Assembly (NCBI GenBank): GCA_027488335.1 | Contig: JAIYBU010000239.1 | Location: forward strand, 1 to 63,319 | DNA: 63,319 nucleotides | DNA from: Cytophagaceae bacterium | GTDB taxonomy: Bacteria; Bacteroidota; Bacteroidia; Cytophagales; Spirosomataceae | Direction of reading: 5' to 3' | Shown: positions 50,698 through 60,868 of the stretch, one piece after another | Layout of the letters: each line of letters starts with the position of its first letter | Position numbering within the stretch: the stretch's first letter is position 1 | Notes under the pieces: model-generated | Databases searched by the model: none | What the model saw: only the letters and a program-made list of their open reading frames with translations | Told to the model about the DNA's origin: nothing | Program-made: the position numbers and the translations under genes

Positions 50698-52122
50698 ATG
50701 TTTCAACCAGAATTAATCGGACATTTACATCCACTCATTGTGCATTTGCCTATCGGCATTCTGATTTTTGGCTATGTAATGATAATTTTGCAGCAATTGC
50801 GAAAAATCGACATGAATACTGCCATTGATTTAGCACTGCTTCTCGGAACGATTTCTTCTATGATGGCCTGTATCGCAGGTTGGTTTTTAGCCCAATCTGG
50901 CGATTATGAAACCGAAGCTATTTTCAAACATCAATGGACAGGCATAAGCACCGCCATTCTTGGAATTTTAGCCTATTTCCTCAAAAATCATCGCTGGATT
51001 TTAGCGACCGCAACTATCATTTGTTTGGCAATAGCGGGGCATTTCGGTGGAAACCTCACGCACGGGGAGGATTATCTATTTACTTCTCAAAACCAAACTT
51101 CCGCTCCAATAGACTCCACAAAAGTAGCTTCTTTTGATAATATTGACACCACAAAAAATACCAATCATGCAACCGTAAGAAAATCGTTTGTATATCGAGA
51201 TACGGTTATTCCAATTCTGAAAACTAAATGCTATAACTGCCACTCTGCCAGTAAAAAGAAAGGTGGACTACGCTTAGATTCGGAAGATTTTATAAAAAAA
51301 GGGGGTAAAAATGGACGTATTGTTAGCGTTGGGAACCCAAACAAGAGTATCTTATTTACACACCTAATTTTACCCGAAGATGATGATAAACACATGCCAC
51401 CAAAAGGTAAACCACAACTTACCCGAAATGAGATTTCTGTCATTTATGCTTGGATAAAAAAAGGGGCTTCTTTTGTAGAAGAAGTTGAGACTATTGTCAG
51501 TGAGAAACCTTTGGACCAAACCCTTATTCAAGACACACCGAATTCACCTGAAATAATTGCAGATATGCCTGTCATTAAAAAAGAAGATTCAAAAATAATG
51601 GCGAGTAATGTAGAAGCGATTAGTCCTGTTGTACTTGATAAGCTAAAACAACAAAACATCAAAATTGCTTATTTAGGCAACGGTTCAAATCACATTTCAG
51701 CCAATTTTGTGAATGTCAGAAACTACCAGTCTTATTTATTAAACGATTTAGAAAGTATTAATAATCAACTCGTTAGCCTACGATTAAGTAATCAGCCAGT
51801 TGATGATGAAGCCATTAAAAAAATCACTACCCTTAAAAACCTGACCAAGTTAAATCTTGAAAACACCGCTATTACAGATGCTTCTTTAGAGCATTTAAAA
51901 ACATTACCCAATCTCGAACAACTTAATTTATATGGCACAAAAATTACCGATAGCGGACTACAAGTTTTGGCAAAATACCCCAAACTAAAAGTAATTTATT
52001 TGTGGCAAACCAAAGTGAGTAAAACGGGAATCGAACAACTGAAAAAGGCATCACCAAAATTGCAAATCGAAACGGGAGAATTTCAGTTTTCAAAGCCTGA
52101 TACGAATAAAATGAAAAAATAA
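50698..52122 (+). CDS. DUF2231 membrane - c-type cytochrome - LRR fusion protein
   Basis: A 474-aa fusion. Residues about 1-130 form a DUF2231-like membrane domain with four spans, beginning LIGHLHPLIVHLPIGIL, whose paired His residues are typical. A planctomycete-type cytochrome (PSCyt1-like) follows, with heme motif CYNCH at 178-182, the phrase GGLRLDSEDFIKKGG, and LPEDDDKHMPPKGKPQLT supplying a likely axial Met. Residues about 330-460 are leucine-rich repeats (LTKLNLENTAITDASLEHLKTLPNLEQLNLYGTKITDSGLQ in order). It starts a cassette with two following genes, 23 nt and 1 nt apart, and likely acts in the inner membrane facing the periplasm. Function unknown. Confidence 0.85.
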   Translation: MFQPELIGHLHPLIVHLPIGILIFGYVMIILQQLRKIDMNTAIDLALLLGTISSMMACIAGWFLAQSGDYETEAIFKHQWTGISTAILGILAYFLKNHRWILATATIICLAIAGHFGGNLTHGEDYLFTSQNQTSAPIDSTKVASFDNIDTTKNTNHATVRKSFVYRDTVIPILKTKCYNCHSASKKKGGLRLDSEDFIKKGGKNGRIVSVGNPNKSILFTHLILPEDDDKHMPPKGKPQLTRNEISVIYAWIKKGASFVEEVETIVSEKPLDQTLIQDTPNSPEIIADMPVIKKEDSKIMASNVEAISPVVLDKLKQQNIKIAYLGNGSNHISANFVNVRNYQSYLLNDLESINNQLVSLRLSNQPVDDEAIKKITTLKNLTKLNLENTAITDASLEHLKTLPNLEQLNLYGTKITDSGLQVLAKYPKLKVIYLWQTKVSKTGIEQLKKASPKLQIETGEFQFSKPDTNKMKK

Positions 52123-52145
52123 GGATTTAAATGCAAGAAGCCGTC

Positions 52146-55100
52146 ATGAAAAAATACTTACTACTACTCATTGCTTGTATTTACTTGTGGGCATTTAAAC
52201 CGAATGGGCGTCAGCTTGCCGACTCCACTAAATTGCCCGAAGATGTGGCACTTGCCTATAAAAATTTACCTGCAAGTTTAGATTATAACCTTCATGTAAA
52301 ACCCGTTTTATCGGATAAATGCTTTGCGTGCCACGGTCCAGATAAAGCCAAACAAAAAGCAGGTTTACGTTTAGATTTGCCTGAAGCAGCTTATGCACAA
52401 CTACCCGAAAGCCCAGGAAAAGTCGCTATTTCGCCACGAAACTTAAAGAAAAGTGAGGTTTTTCATAGAATACTCTCGAATGACCCAACCTACGTGATGC
52501 CTACACCCAAATCTCATTTGAGTTTATCGGCTCACGAAAAGGCTATTATTATTAAATGGATTGAAAATGGTGCGGTTTACCAACCTCATTGGGCTTTTGT
52601 GAAACCACAAAAAAGAGCCATTCCTTCACTTAAAAATACGCTTATTTTTTCTCCCATTAACCAAATTGATAATTTCATTTTTAGCCGTCTGGAACAAGAA
52701 GGTTTATCTGCATCGAAGGAGGCTTCAAAGGAAATTTTGTTGCGACGTTTATCTTTTGATTTGACTGGACTGCCCCCAACCCTCGATGAAATTGACACTT
52801 TTTTAAGCGATAATAGCCCTAATGCCTACGAAAAACAAGTAGATAGATTACTTGCTTCACCACATTACGGAGAAAAAATGGCCACCGATTGGCTCGATTT
52901 AGCTCGCTTTGCCGATTCGCATGGCTACACCGTTGACCGCCTTCGAGATATGTCGCCCTACCGAGATTGGGTAATTCGAGCTTTCAACAATAATATGCCT
53001 TACAGCAATTTTATCCACCAACAATTGGCAGGAGATTTGCTCCCTTCACCCACAAAAGATATGCTTATCGCCACGGCTTTTAATCGAAATCATCCGCAAA
53101 ATTTAGAAGGCGGAATTGTGGAAGAAGAGTTTCAGACCGAATATGTCATGGACAGAACCAATACGTTTGGCGATGCTTTCTTGGCAATGTCGGTGGGTTG
53201 TGCCAGATGCCACGACCATAAATACGACCCCATTTCGCAGAAAAACTATTACGAATTATTCAGTTTTTTCAATAATGTAAGAGAAGCAGGACAGATTTCA
53301 TGGAATGATGACCTTCCCACTCCTACCCTACTTTTACCTACTACTGAACAAGAAAAAGTCGTTAATTTTATCAAAAACTCTATCACCGAGCAAGAACTAA
53401 AAGTCATCGAAACGCAAAACTCAGTTTCGACAGATTTTGAAAAATGGCTGCAAAACAATGAATATAAATCATTGACCAATAAGCCTTTACCACAAGTTGG
53501 TTTGCAAGGACTTTATACATTTGAAGATTCACTCCGAAACAGCATCAACCCCAAACAATCGGGCGTGATGCGTCGTGATGCAGGCACGCTTGATAAACCT
53601 ACTTTCGAGAAAACCGCAAAGGGTCAAGTCCTGCTTTTAGATGGCGATGTCTATGCCGATTTAAAAGATGTAGGCGTTTTTAGAAAATCGGAGGCGTTTA
53701 CAGTTGGTATGTGGGTATATATTCCGAAAGATATGAAAGATGGCGTGATTTTTCATAAAAGTAATGCCGAGCGTTTGTATAATTTCAAGGGCTACCACCT
53801 TTTTCTACGTAATAATAAATTAGAAATTACGATGGCTCACACCGCTCCTTCAAATGCCATTACAAAATTGAGTTTGAAAGATACACCTCGTGAAAAATGG
53901 CTGCATTTGAGTATGACTTATGATGGTTCGGCCAAGGCAAATGGCTTTAAATTATATCTCGATGGTGAAGAAATGGCGATGGAAACCGTCATTGACCAAC
54001 TGTACAAAGACATTATTTTTTTCTCAAAATCAGAGCCAGCTTTGCAAATTGGCGGCTGGTGGCGTGGCTTAGGTTTTAAAGGTGGAAAGGTTGACGATGC
54101 CGTAGTTTATAATCGTTCATTGACTCCATTTGAAGTAAAAATCTTAGCAAAAAAGGCCGATTGGAACAGTATTGCTAATAAATCAGCGAGCGAATTAAAT
54201 GCTCAAGAAAAAGTAATTTTGAAAGAATACTATCTTTCGGCTGTCAATACAAGCGTTTTATCCGCACAAAAAGAATTGCAAAAACTCCGAACGGCTTTAT
54301 CTGATTCAAGTGAAAAAATCGCCGAAATTATGATTATGCAAGAAATGCCTAAACCTAAAGTCACGCACTTGCTTCATCGAGGGCAATACGATGCTTTGGG
54401 CGAAGAAGTGAAACCCAATACACCTAAAGATATTCTTGCGTTTCCTGCCAATTTGCCCAAAAATCGACTTGGTTTGGCTCAGTGGCTTACTGATGAAAAT
54501 AATCCGCTTACCGCACGAGTAGCGGTGAACCGAATTTGGCAAAATTTCTTCGGAACGGGCATTGTGAAAACTACCGAAGATTTTGGCAATCAAGGCGAAA
54601 TGCCCAGCCACCCCGAATTACTCGATTGGCTGGCTCTTAATTTTCAAGCCGATTGGGACGTAAAAAAACTCAACAAACTAATTGTGATGTCGGCCACGTA
54701 TCGACAAGATTCAAAAGCCACCAAAGAAGTGCGTGAGCGTGACCCCGAAAATCGTTTGCTTTCGCATGGGCCAAGTAATCGACTTTCGGCCGAAATGATG
54801 CGTGATAATGCTCTGGCGGTAAGTGGTTTAATCAATAAAAAAATTGGTGGTAAAAGCGTAAAACCTTACCAACCCGAAGGGCTTTGGGAAATTAATAACA
54901 CACATTATATCCAAGATTCAAGCGATGCTATCTATCGACGTAGCCTTTATGTGGTTGTTAAGCGTTCGGTACCAAATCCAACGTTGGGTACATTCGATGC
55001 TCCTTCTCGCAGCTATTGCGTAGTTCGCCGACAAAAGACCAATACGCCTTTGCAAGCCCTCGTTACGCTCAACGACCCAACTTTTGTTGAAGCCGCCAAA

Positions 55101-55385
55101 GTAATGGGAGAAAATATGACCAAACAAGCTGACACTCAAAAAGCGATTATTGATATTTACCGAAAACTAAGCGGTAAAATACCAACTGAACGAGAGCTGG
55201 ACTTACTTTTATCGCTACAAAAAGCTGAATATGAACAGTTTAAGCAAAATCCAGATAAAACGAAAGGTTGGTTAAAAACGGGAATTTATAAAATTGACCC
55301 AACTTTAGAAGCTGCTGCAGTAGCAGCCAATGCAGTTGTGGCAAGTACGATTTTAAACTCAGACGCAACCCTTACCAAACGATAA
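52146..55385 (+). CDS. Cytochrome-DUF1549-LamG-DUF1553 protein
   Basis: A 1079-aa exported protein. From the ATG at 52146 the N-terminus [17 protein letters not shown] is a signal or lipobox-type peptide; an ATG at 52131 would add five residues. Domains in order: PSCyt1 with [21 protein letters not shown] near residue 59; DUF1549 (about 165-400), which includes a second heme-type motif [11 protein letters not shown] near 358; a LamG/concanavalin-like domain (about 500-690); and DUF1553 (about 780-1050; [36 protein letters not shown], then FVDA-like tail). This architecture is abundant in planctomycetes and scattered in other phyla. Enzymatic role unproved. Confidence 0.88.
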   Translation: MKKYLLLLIACIYLWAFKPNGRQLADSTKLPEDVALAYKNLPASLDYNLHVKPVLSDKCFACHGPDKAKQKAGLRLDLPEAAYAQLPESPGKVAISPRNLKKSEVFHRILSNDPTYVMPTPKSHLSLSAHEKAIIIKWIENGAVYQPHWAFVKPQKRAIPSLKNTLIFSPINQIDNFIFSRLEQEGLSASKEASKEILLRRLSFDLTGLPPTLDEIDTFLSDNSPNAYEKQVDRLLASPHYGEKMATDWLDLARFADSHGYTVDRLRDMSPYRDWVIRAFNNNMPYSNFIHQQLAGDLLPSPTKDMLIATAFNRNHPQNLEGGIVEEEFQTEYVMDRTNTFGDAFLAMSVGCARCHDHKYDPISQKNYYELFSFFNNVREAGQISWNDDLPTPTLLLPTTEQEKVVNFIKNSITEQELKVIETQNSVSTDFEKWLQNNEYKSLTNKPLPQVGLQGLYTFEDSLRNSINPKQSGVMRRDAGTLDKPTFEKTAKGQVLLLDGDVYADLKDVGVFRKSEAFTVGMWVYIPKDMKDGVIFHKSNAERLYNFKGYHLFLRNNKLEITMAHTAPSNAITKLSLKDTPREKWLHLSMTYDGSAKANGFKLYLDGEEMAMETVIDQLYKDIIFFSKSEPALQIGGWWRGLGFKGGKVDDAVVYNRSLTPFEVKILAKKADWNSIANKSASELNAQEKVILKEYYLSAVNTSVLSAQKELQKLRTALSDSSEKIAEIMIMQEMPKPKVTHLLHRGQYDALGEEVKPNTPKDILAFPANLPKNRLGLAQWLTDENNPLTARVAVNRIWQNFFGTGIVKTTEDFGNQGEMPSHPELLDWLALNFQADWDVKKLNKLIVMSATYRQDSKATKEVRERDPENRLLSHGPSNRLSAEMMRDNALAVSGLINKKIGGKSVKPYQPEGLWEINNTHYIQDSSDAIYRRSLYVVVKRSVPNPTLGTFDAPSRSYCVVRRQKTNTPLQALVTLNDPTFVEAAKVMGENMTKQADTQKAIIDIYRKLSGKIPTERELDLLLSLQKAEYEQFKQNPDKTKGWLKTGIYKIDPTLEAAAVAANAVVASTILNSDATLTKR

Positions 55386-55386
55386 A

Positions 55387-56865
55387 ATGGCACATCACGA
55401 CGATACTTTCAAACTTCATTCACCTGAGTTTTCGGCTTTAAATCGAAAATTGGATAGACGTGATTTTTTGCTCCGCACCGCCTCTGGTTTGGGTGCAATG
55501 GCTTTGGGTAGTTTGATTAGTTCAAACGCAAAAGGCAATACGCTCGAACAACAAATTATGAGTGCATTGCCCAGCATCGCCCCCAAAGCTAAGCGAGTCG
55601 TTTATTTGTTTATGAGTGGTGGGCCTTCTCAATTTGAAACTTTCGATTATAAACCCAAACTCAGCAATATGTTTGGGCAAGGTTTGCCCGATTCGGTACG
55701 AAAAGGGCAACGACTCACGGGTATGAGTGCCAATCAAGCGGTTTTGCCACTCGTTCCATCGGCCTATAAATTTAATCAATACGGAAAAAGTAAAACTTGG
55801 GTAAGCGATTTATTGCCTTATACGGCACAGGTGGTTGATGATTTGTGCATCGTAAAATCTATGTTTACCGAGCAAATCAATCATGACCCAGCCATAACGT
55901 TTTTTCAAACGGGACATCAACTTCCTGGCCGTCCCTCGATTGGCTCTTGGATGAGTTACGGGCTGGGTTCTGAAAACCAAAATCTGCCTGCGTTTATTGT
56001 TTTGGTTTCAAAAGATGCCTCGAAAGACCAGCCGCTTTATGCTCGTTTGTGGGGAAATGGCTTTTTACCTTCCGAGCATCAAGGAGTACAATTTCGTTCG
56101 GGAAAAGACCCCGTTTTGTTTCTTAATAATCCCGAAGGATATGATGGAAAAGACCGCCAAGAAATGTTGGAATATTTGACCAAACTCAACCAATTACAGA
56201 ACCAAACTTGGGGCGACCCCGAAGTAGATGCCCGAATTGCTCAATACGAAATGGCGTATCGGATGCAAACTTCCGTTCCCGAAGTGATGGACACTTCAAA
56301 AGAGCCTGATGAAGTATTTGAGCTTTATGGGGAAGGTAGTCGAGATAAAGGAACGTATGCAGCTAATTGCCTTTTAGCTCGAAAATTACTCGAAAAAGAC
56401 GTAAGATTTGTGCAGCTTTATCACCAAGGCTGGGACCACCACGGCTCCTTACCTAAAGGCATGGCTCACCAATTCAAGCAAACCGATAGAGCTACCGCCG
56501 CCCTGATTATTGATTTGAAAAGAAGAGGTTTATTAGAAGATACTTTGGTGGTTTGGGGTGGCGAATTTGGCCGCACTGTTTATTCGCAAGGGAAATTGAC
56601 CAAAGATGATTATGGCCGAGACCACCACCCAAGGTGCTTTACGATGTGGATGGCGGGTGCAGGTGTAAAATCGGGCATCAGCTACGGCGAAACTGATGAT
56701 TTTAGTTATAATATCATTAAAAACCCTGTGCACGTACACGATTTTCAAGCAACTTTATTACACCTCACGGGAATCGACCATGAACAGCTAACCTACAAAT
56801 ATCAAGGCCGGCGTTTTAGATTAACTGATGTGCATGGGCAGGTGATTAAAGGAATTTTATCGTAA
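55387..56865 (+). CDS. DUF1501 family protein with Tat signal
   Basis: A 492-aa protein of the alkaline-phosphatase/sulfatase-like superfamily (DUF1501). A twin-arginine signal is present at Arg24-Arg25 (LDRRDFLLRTASGLGAMALGSL), so it is expected to fold in the cytoplasm and be exported. Segments include RVVYLFMSGGPSQFETFDYKPKL, INHDPAITFFQTGHQLPGRPSIGSWMSYGLG, VWGGEFGRTVYSQ and DHHPRCFTMWMAGAGVKSG, with paired His/Asp residues as in metal-dependent phosphatases. Its start lies one base after the preceding stop; DUF1549/DUF1553 and DUF1501 genes are regular neighbours in planctomycetes. Substrate unknown, perhaps a polysaccharide sulfate or phosphate. Confidence 0.9.
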   Translation: MAHHDDTFKLHSPEFSALNRKLDRRDFLLRTASGLGAMALGSLISSNAKGNTLEQQIMSALPSIAPKAKRVVYLFMSGGPSQFETFDYKPKLSNMFGQGLPDSVRKGQRLTGMSANQAVLPLVPSAYKFNQYGKSKTWVSDLLPYTAQVVDDLCIVKSMFTEQINHDPAITFFQTGHQLPGRPSIGSWMSYGLGSENQNLPAFIVLVSKDASKDQPLYARLWGNGFLPSEHQGVQFRSGKDPVLFLNNPEGYDGKDRQEMLEYLTKLNQLQNQTWGDPEVDARIAQYEMAYRMQTSVPEVMDTSKEPDEVFELYGEGSRDKGTYAANCLLARKLLEKDVRFVQLYHQGWDHHGSLPKGMAHQFKQTDRATAALIIDLKRRGLLEDTLVVWGGEFGRTVYSQGKLTKDDYGRDHHPRCFTMWMAGAGVKSGISYGETDDFSYNIIKNPVHVHDFQATLLHLTGIDHEQLTYKYQGRRFRLTDVHGQVIKGILS

Positions 56866-56889
56866 ATTTGGGGCATAAAACACTCAAAC

Positions 56890-57504
56890 TTGAAACACTT
56901 CTGGGTCATATTCAAATTATTGTTATTGATAGTTTTAGCTCTTCGTTTATTAAAATCTAATCGAAAAGTAGCAAAGTTTGAGCATGACCCCAAACGTGGA
57001 TTTTTCAACTTATTTCAAGAAAAAATTACTTCTGAAAAAATAGCTTTTACTTTTGAAGGCACAACGCCTGAGTTACAGTTAAAAGAACTTTTCCGAAAGA
57101 ACATTTGCCCAAAAGAAGAACTTTGGAAACAAAAAGGCAGACAATTTGATGATTTTTTCGCTACACTCACGTTGGAAGAGCGAATCATTTACGTGGTTTA
57201 TCTATCCAATAAGAGTTTTCAAAAAGGTAGTATTTTTAATTTTTTATGGTACAAAACCGAATGGATTATTGCCTTCGGACAGATTTTAAAACACCTTCAA
57301 GAAGAATTTCTTTATGCCCATTATCAACAAGTTATTCTCGAAACTTGTCATTTTGATTTAGAAAGTTTATCGCCCGAGCATACCGATTTTTTCGACCTCG
57401 ACCTTCATCCCGATGGTAGCCACGTGCACGAGTCTGTCAAGCAATTTAATAAAATATTCAAGGCTGAAGAGTTTTACAAATTGATTCTTGAGAAAGTAAT
57501 TTGA
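56890..57504 (+). CDS. Uncharacterised protein with N-terminal membrane helix
   Basis: A 204-aa protein starting at a TTG (KHFWVIFKLLLLIVLALRLLK follows), with one hydrophobic helix and a soluble alpha-helical body containing several acidic and aromatic clusters, such as ERIIYVVYLSNKSFQKGSIFNFLWYKTEWIIAF and EHTDFFDLDLHPDGSHVHESVK. No family is recognised. It lies 24 nt after the DUF1501 gene on the same strand and could be a further member of that transcript, but nothing in its sequence ties it to the cassette. Confidence 0.65.
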   Translation: MKHFWVIFKLLLLIVLALRLLKSNRKVAKFEHDPKRGFFNLFQEKITSEKIAFTFEGTTPELQLKELFRKNICPKEELWKQKGRQFDDFFATLTLEERIIYVVYLSNKSFQKGSIFNFLWYKTEWIIAFGQILKHLQEEFLYAHYQQVILETCHFDLESLSPEHTDFFDLDLHPDGSHVHESVKQFNKIFKAEEFYKLILEKVI

Positions 57505-57621
57505 CTCAACTAATTATCTAACATCCAATTTCCCAACTCCAATATGTTCATCTTTCTCTATCCACTCAGCAGGATTTCTCAATCTATCTTCAGTGAGGCA
57601 TTGATTATTCACATAAAACTC

Positions 57622-57891
57622 CTAAATACCTTTTTCTTCGACCCTACTCATGGTATATGACTGTTTGGCCAGCCAACTAACAAATGCCTTTTTGTTCGGA
57701 AAAGACAACTGTTCCCAAAAATTACAGCCATCGGTTACTTCACAATAATAGAAAACCTCATCTTCATAGATTAGTCCCATACCGCAATATTCTCGGTGTG
57801 AATAACAAATACATTTTCCATTCATCAGAGTTACTGCTACATTTTCGGCAAAGCTGTTACCGTAGGCTTTTCTATCATTTTTAGGGGTCAT
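57622..57891 (-). CDS. Small cysteine-containing protein of unknown function
   Basis: An 89-aa protein on the minus strand with five cysteines (CICYSHREYC, YYCEVTDGC) and a hydrophobic middle, GMGLIYEDEVFYYCEV. It ends FVSWLAKQSYTMSRVEEKG. No signal peptide or membrane span. The composition is unlike random sequence, and the ATG is followed by a balanced, soluble protein, so I treat it as a real gene with modest confidence. It is isolated in the gap between the DUF1501-linked gene and the TonB-plug gene, oppositely oriented. Confidence 0.55.
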   Translation of the reverse strand: MTPKNDRKAYGNSFAENVAVTLMNGKCICYSHREYCGMGLIYEDEVFYYCEVTDGCNFWEQLSFPNKKAFVSWLAKQSYTMSRVEEKGI

Positions 57892-58034
57892 TCCGTTATA
57901 TTCTCTTTAAAATTGGATTAAGATTAACAATTTTAGCTACATAAATTTCATTAATGCCAGCTTTCAAGATACATTTACTCAAATAATTTCGTTTACTTTA
58001 AAACATCAAGTCTAAAATACATATACCTTACATT

Positions 58035-60779
58035 ATGCCTCTATTTCTCCGCTCTAATCTTCTCACAATTTTATTTTTTTCGCTCACCAGTTTTGCCATT
58101 TCGGCTCAAACATTCACCATCAAGGGAGTAGTGCGTGATGCAAAAACAGCCGAAGTCGTGCCTTTTGCCAATGTCTTCATTGCCAATACAACCAAAGGGA
58201 CAAGCACCAACGAAAAAGGCGAATACATTATCTCAAAAATACCTTTTGGAACTGTCATTGTTTCGGTATCAATGGTGGGCTATGCTCCTGCACGTCAGAC
58301 CATTAGGGGTGAAACCGATGCCACAAAAGAAATCGACTTCACAATTAGCCCCAACGAACAAGAACTCAGTGAAGTAAAAGTTTCGGGCAGTCGAGATAAA
58401 ACTTGGGAAAAACAATTTCAACGCTTTTCAAAAGCCATTCTGGGCGAAAGTCCACTGGCCAAAGCCTGCTCATTTAAAAATAGTTATCAAATAGATTTTG
58501 AAGAGACAAAAGGAGTCTTAAAAGCCACCAGCACTCGCCCCATCGAACTCGAAAATTTGGCATTAGGCTACCGAATTTTCTTTACACTCACAGGTTTTAT
58601 TTTAGCCAACGAGGAAATTCAGTATCAAGGCTACGCTCGTTTTGAGGAACTAAAACCGGTCAGCGAAAAAGAAGCCAATAAATGGGTGCAAAACCGCCGA
58701 ATGGCCTTTGAAGGCTCCGACCGTCATCTTTTTTGGGCTTTGGCTCAGCGAAAACTTAAAGCCGAAGGCTACGAAGGCTTTGTAGATGCCGTAGGGTTTA
58801 ATCCTGCCAATCGTACCAGTAATTTTTATGGGCAATTGGGTAAAAGCATTTTGGCCTACCCGATAGATTCATTGGTAAGAAAAGGAAAAATTGCCACCGA
58901 ATACCGCATCAGATTTCCGAAACGTATCGAATTACACTTTGCGAGTCCGTACTACAACGGGCAGTTTTACCGTGATGATACCCGCATGATTTCGTGGATA
59001 GAAAACCTTAAAGATTTAGACTTCAACGACCGTGGGGTTATTCAAAATCCCAAAGATTTGATTATTTCGGGGTTCATGAGCAGCAAACGTTTGGCCGAAA
59101 TGCTTCCGCTCGATTACCTACCTAATGAAACCATCGAACGAGAAATCCCTAAAGAAAAACTGAATGTAGAACTTGACTCTACCACCCAAAAAGGCTTGTG
59201 GCGTTTACAAGAGCAAGTGCAGATTATAACCAATAAATCATACTATCATCCAAACGAAAACCTTTGGTTTTCGGGCAAAATGCTCTATGCCGATGCCACT
59301 ATGAGTGACTCTATCAGTAAAGTGGTTTATATTGAATGGATAAACCCTAAAAACGAACTGATTACCCGCCAAAAACACCACGTCGATTCGCTGCACTTCA
59401 AAGGAATGTTTACACTCCCAGCCGAACTTTCGTTGGGCAATTATCGACTTCGTGCTTACACCAAATGGATGCGAAATTTTGGAGATTCATGCTTCTATGA
59501 ACAAATTATCCCCATTATTTCACCCAAACAATATATTACAGATAATGTGGCCACGAAATCAGCTTTTAAAGTCATAACTGATAAAAAAAGCTATCAAACT
59601 CGTGAGAAAATTAATGTTACGATTGAAGGCATAAAACCAGAAAATCTGACAGTTTCGGTGACAGATACAATGGCGGTTCGACAAGCAAAGGTTTTAACTG
59701 CTCAAGCAAAAGCCTTTTTGCCTGCTTCCAGCTTCAAAACTATTCCTGATTTTAAATATTTGGCTGAAACGGGTCTGAGCCTTTCGGGCAAAGTTCTCGA
59801 TAAAAACGATAAACCTGCTCTGGCTAATATGGTTTTCTATTTCGGAAAAGCCAAATCTACCCTCACGGCTTTGACGGATACCGAAGGTAGGTTTTCGGTA
59901 TCGGGTATTCAGCTAAGTGATACTACCGACATCAGCTACCAAGCAACTGACCTAAAAGGAAAATTACTCGAAAAAGTATTGTTTGATGCCGAAGAATTTC
60001 CTGCAATAAAACCTTCCAACCTCAAGCCCAACTTTACTGTAAAAGACTTACAATCAACGGTTTTAATAGAAAAAGACATTGATTTACCGAAAGATGCGAT
60101 TCAACTTGAAGAAGTGAGCGTAAGCACCAAACGCACCGAAAAACAATTTGTCAGCAAACCCATCTATGGCAATCCTGATTTTACGGTTTTTGCAAAGGAA
60201 ATTAGCCCAGCTCTGATTGGCATGAATCCCGTAATGGCTTTGCAAGGAAAAGTACCAGGCGTACAAATTACTTATGCCGATGGGCGAATCAAGGTACGTA
60301 TGCGTGGCGGACAAAATTCTATTGAAGGAGATTCTGCTCCCCTGTACTTAATTGATGGATTCCCTGTTGAAGATGTTAATTCTTTGATGAATGTGAGCAT
60401 GGATAACATCGACCGCATTGAGGTACTAAAAACCGCTCGTGCGATGTTTGGTTCGAGAGGAGCCAATGGCGTAATTGCGATTTATACCAAATCATCTGTT
60501 TCAAAGCCTTCCGAACGAAACAATGCGGGTTTGAAGTCAAGTGCCAAACAACTAACAATCATGGGTTATCATGACCCAAAACCGTTCTTTAGCCCCAATT
60601 ACGGCACAGCCCAAGCTAAAGAATCTACTAAACTCGACATCCGAACGACACTCTTCTGGCAACCAAATCTTTGGAGCAATACATTCTCTTTTTATGCGGC
60701 TGATAATGCCAGCGTTTACCGAATTTTGGTAAGTAATGGTAATGAAACAGCCGAGGTTTTTATCGAAGTAAAGAAATAA
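58035..60779 (+). CDS. Outer-membrane-associated protein with carboxypeptidase-regulatory and TonB-plug domains, no barrel
   Basis: A 914-aa exported protein. The signal peptide ends SLTSFAISAQ. Residues about 22-110 are a CarboxypepD_reg-like domain (FTIKGVVRDAKTAEVVPFANVFIANTTKGTSTNEKGEY), followed by a conserved Bacteroidota region and an alpha-2-macroglobulin-like MG2 domain (YYHPNENLWFSGKMLYADATM ... GNYRLRAYTKWMRNFGD, about 390-500). A TonB plug-like domain lies at about 725-825: GMNPVMALQGKVPGVQITYADGRIKVRMRGGQNSI, DSAPLYLIDGFPVEDVNSL, IDRIEVLKTARAMFGSRGANGVIAIYTK. Only about 90 residues remain after it, too few for a 22-strand barrel. Function unknown. Confidence 0.85.
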   Translation: MPLFLRSNLLTILFFSLTSFAISAQTFTIKGVVRDAKTAEVVPFANVFIANTTKGTSTNEKGEYIISKIPFGTVIVSVSMVGYAPARQTIRGETDATKEIDFTISPNEQELSEVKVSGSRDKTWEKQFQRFSKAILGESPLAKACSFKNSYQIDFEETKGVLKATSTRPIELENLALGYRIFFTLTGFILANEEIQYQGYARFEELKPVSEKEANKWVQNRRMAFEGSDRHLFWALAQRKLKAEGYEGFVDAVGFNPANRTSNFYGQLGKSILAYPIDSLVRKGKIATEYRIRFPKRIELHFASPYYNGQFYRDDTRMISWIENLKDLDFNDRGVIQNPKDLIISGFMSSKRLAEMLPLDYLPNETIEREIPKEKLNVELDSTTQKGLWRLQEQVQIITNKSYYHPNENLWFSGKMLYADATMSDSISKVVYIEWINPKNELITRQKHHVDSLHFKGMFTLPAELSLGNYRLRAYTKWMRNFGDSCFYEQIIPIISPKQYITDNVATKSAFKVITDKKSYQTREKINVTIEGIKPENLTVSVTDTMAVRQAKVLTAQAKAFLPASSFKTIPDFKYLAETGLSLSGKVLDKNDKPALANMVFYFGKAKSTLTALTDTEGRFSVSGIQLSDTTDISYQATDLKGKLLEKVLFDAEEFPAIKPSNLKPNFTVKDLQSTVLIEKDIDLPKDAIQLEEVSVSTKRTEKQFVSKPIYGNPDFTVFAKEISPALIGMNPVMALQGKVPGVQITYADGRIKVRMRGGQNSIEGDSAPLYLIDGFPVEDVNSLMNVSMDNIDRIEVLKTARAMFGSRGANGVIAIYTKSSVSKPSERNNAGLKSSAKQLTIMGYHDPKPFFSPNYGTAQAKESTKLDIRTTLFWQPNLWSNTFSFYAADNASVYRILVSNGNETAEVFIEVKK

Positions 60780-60797
60780 CAAAAAGCACCAAAATAA

Positions 60798-60825
60798 ACA
60801 AAACCACCTTTTGGGGTGGTTTTGT
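60798..60825. terminator. Terminator between convergent plug-protein and nrdA genes
   Basis: ACAAAACCACC (60798-60808) and GGTGGTTTTGT (60815-60825) form eleven perfect pairs with a 6-nt loop; T-rich on the plus strand. Confidence 0.8.
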
Positions 60826-60868
60826 AGTGATTTTATATTAAGAAAGAGCATTTGCAAGTCGGAATCCC

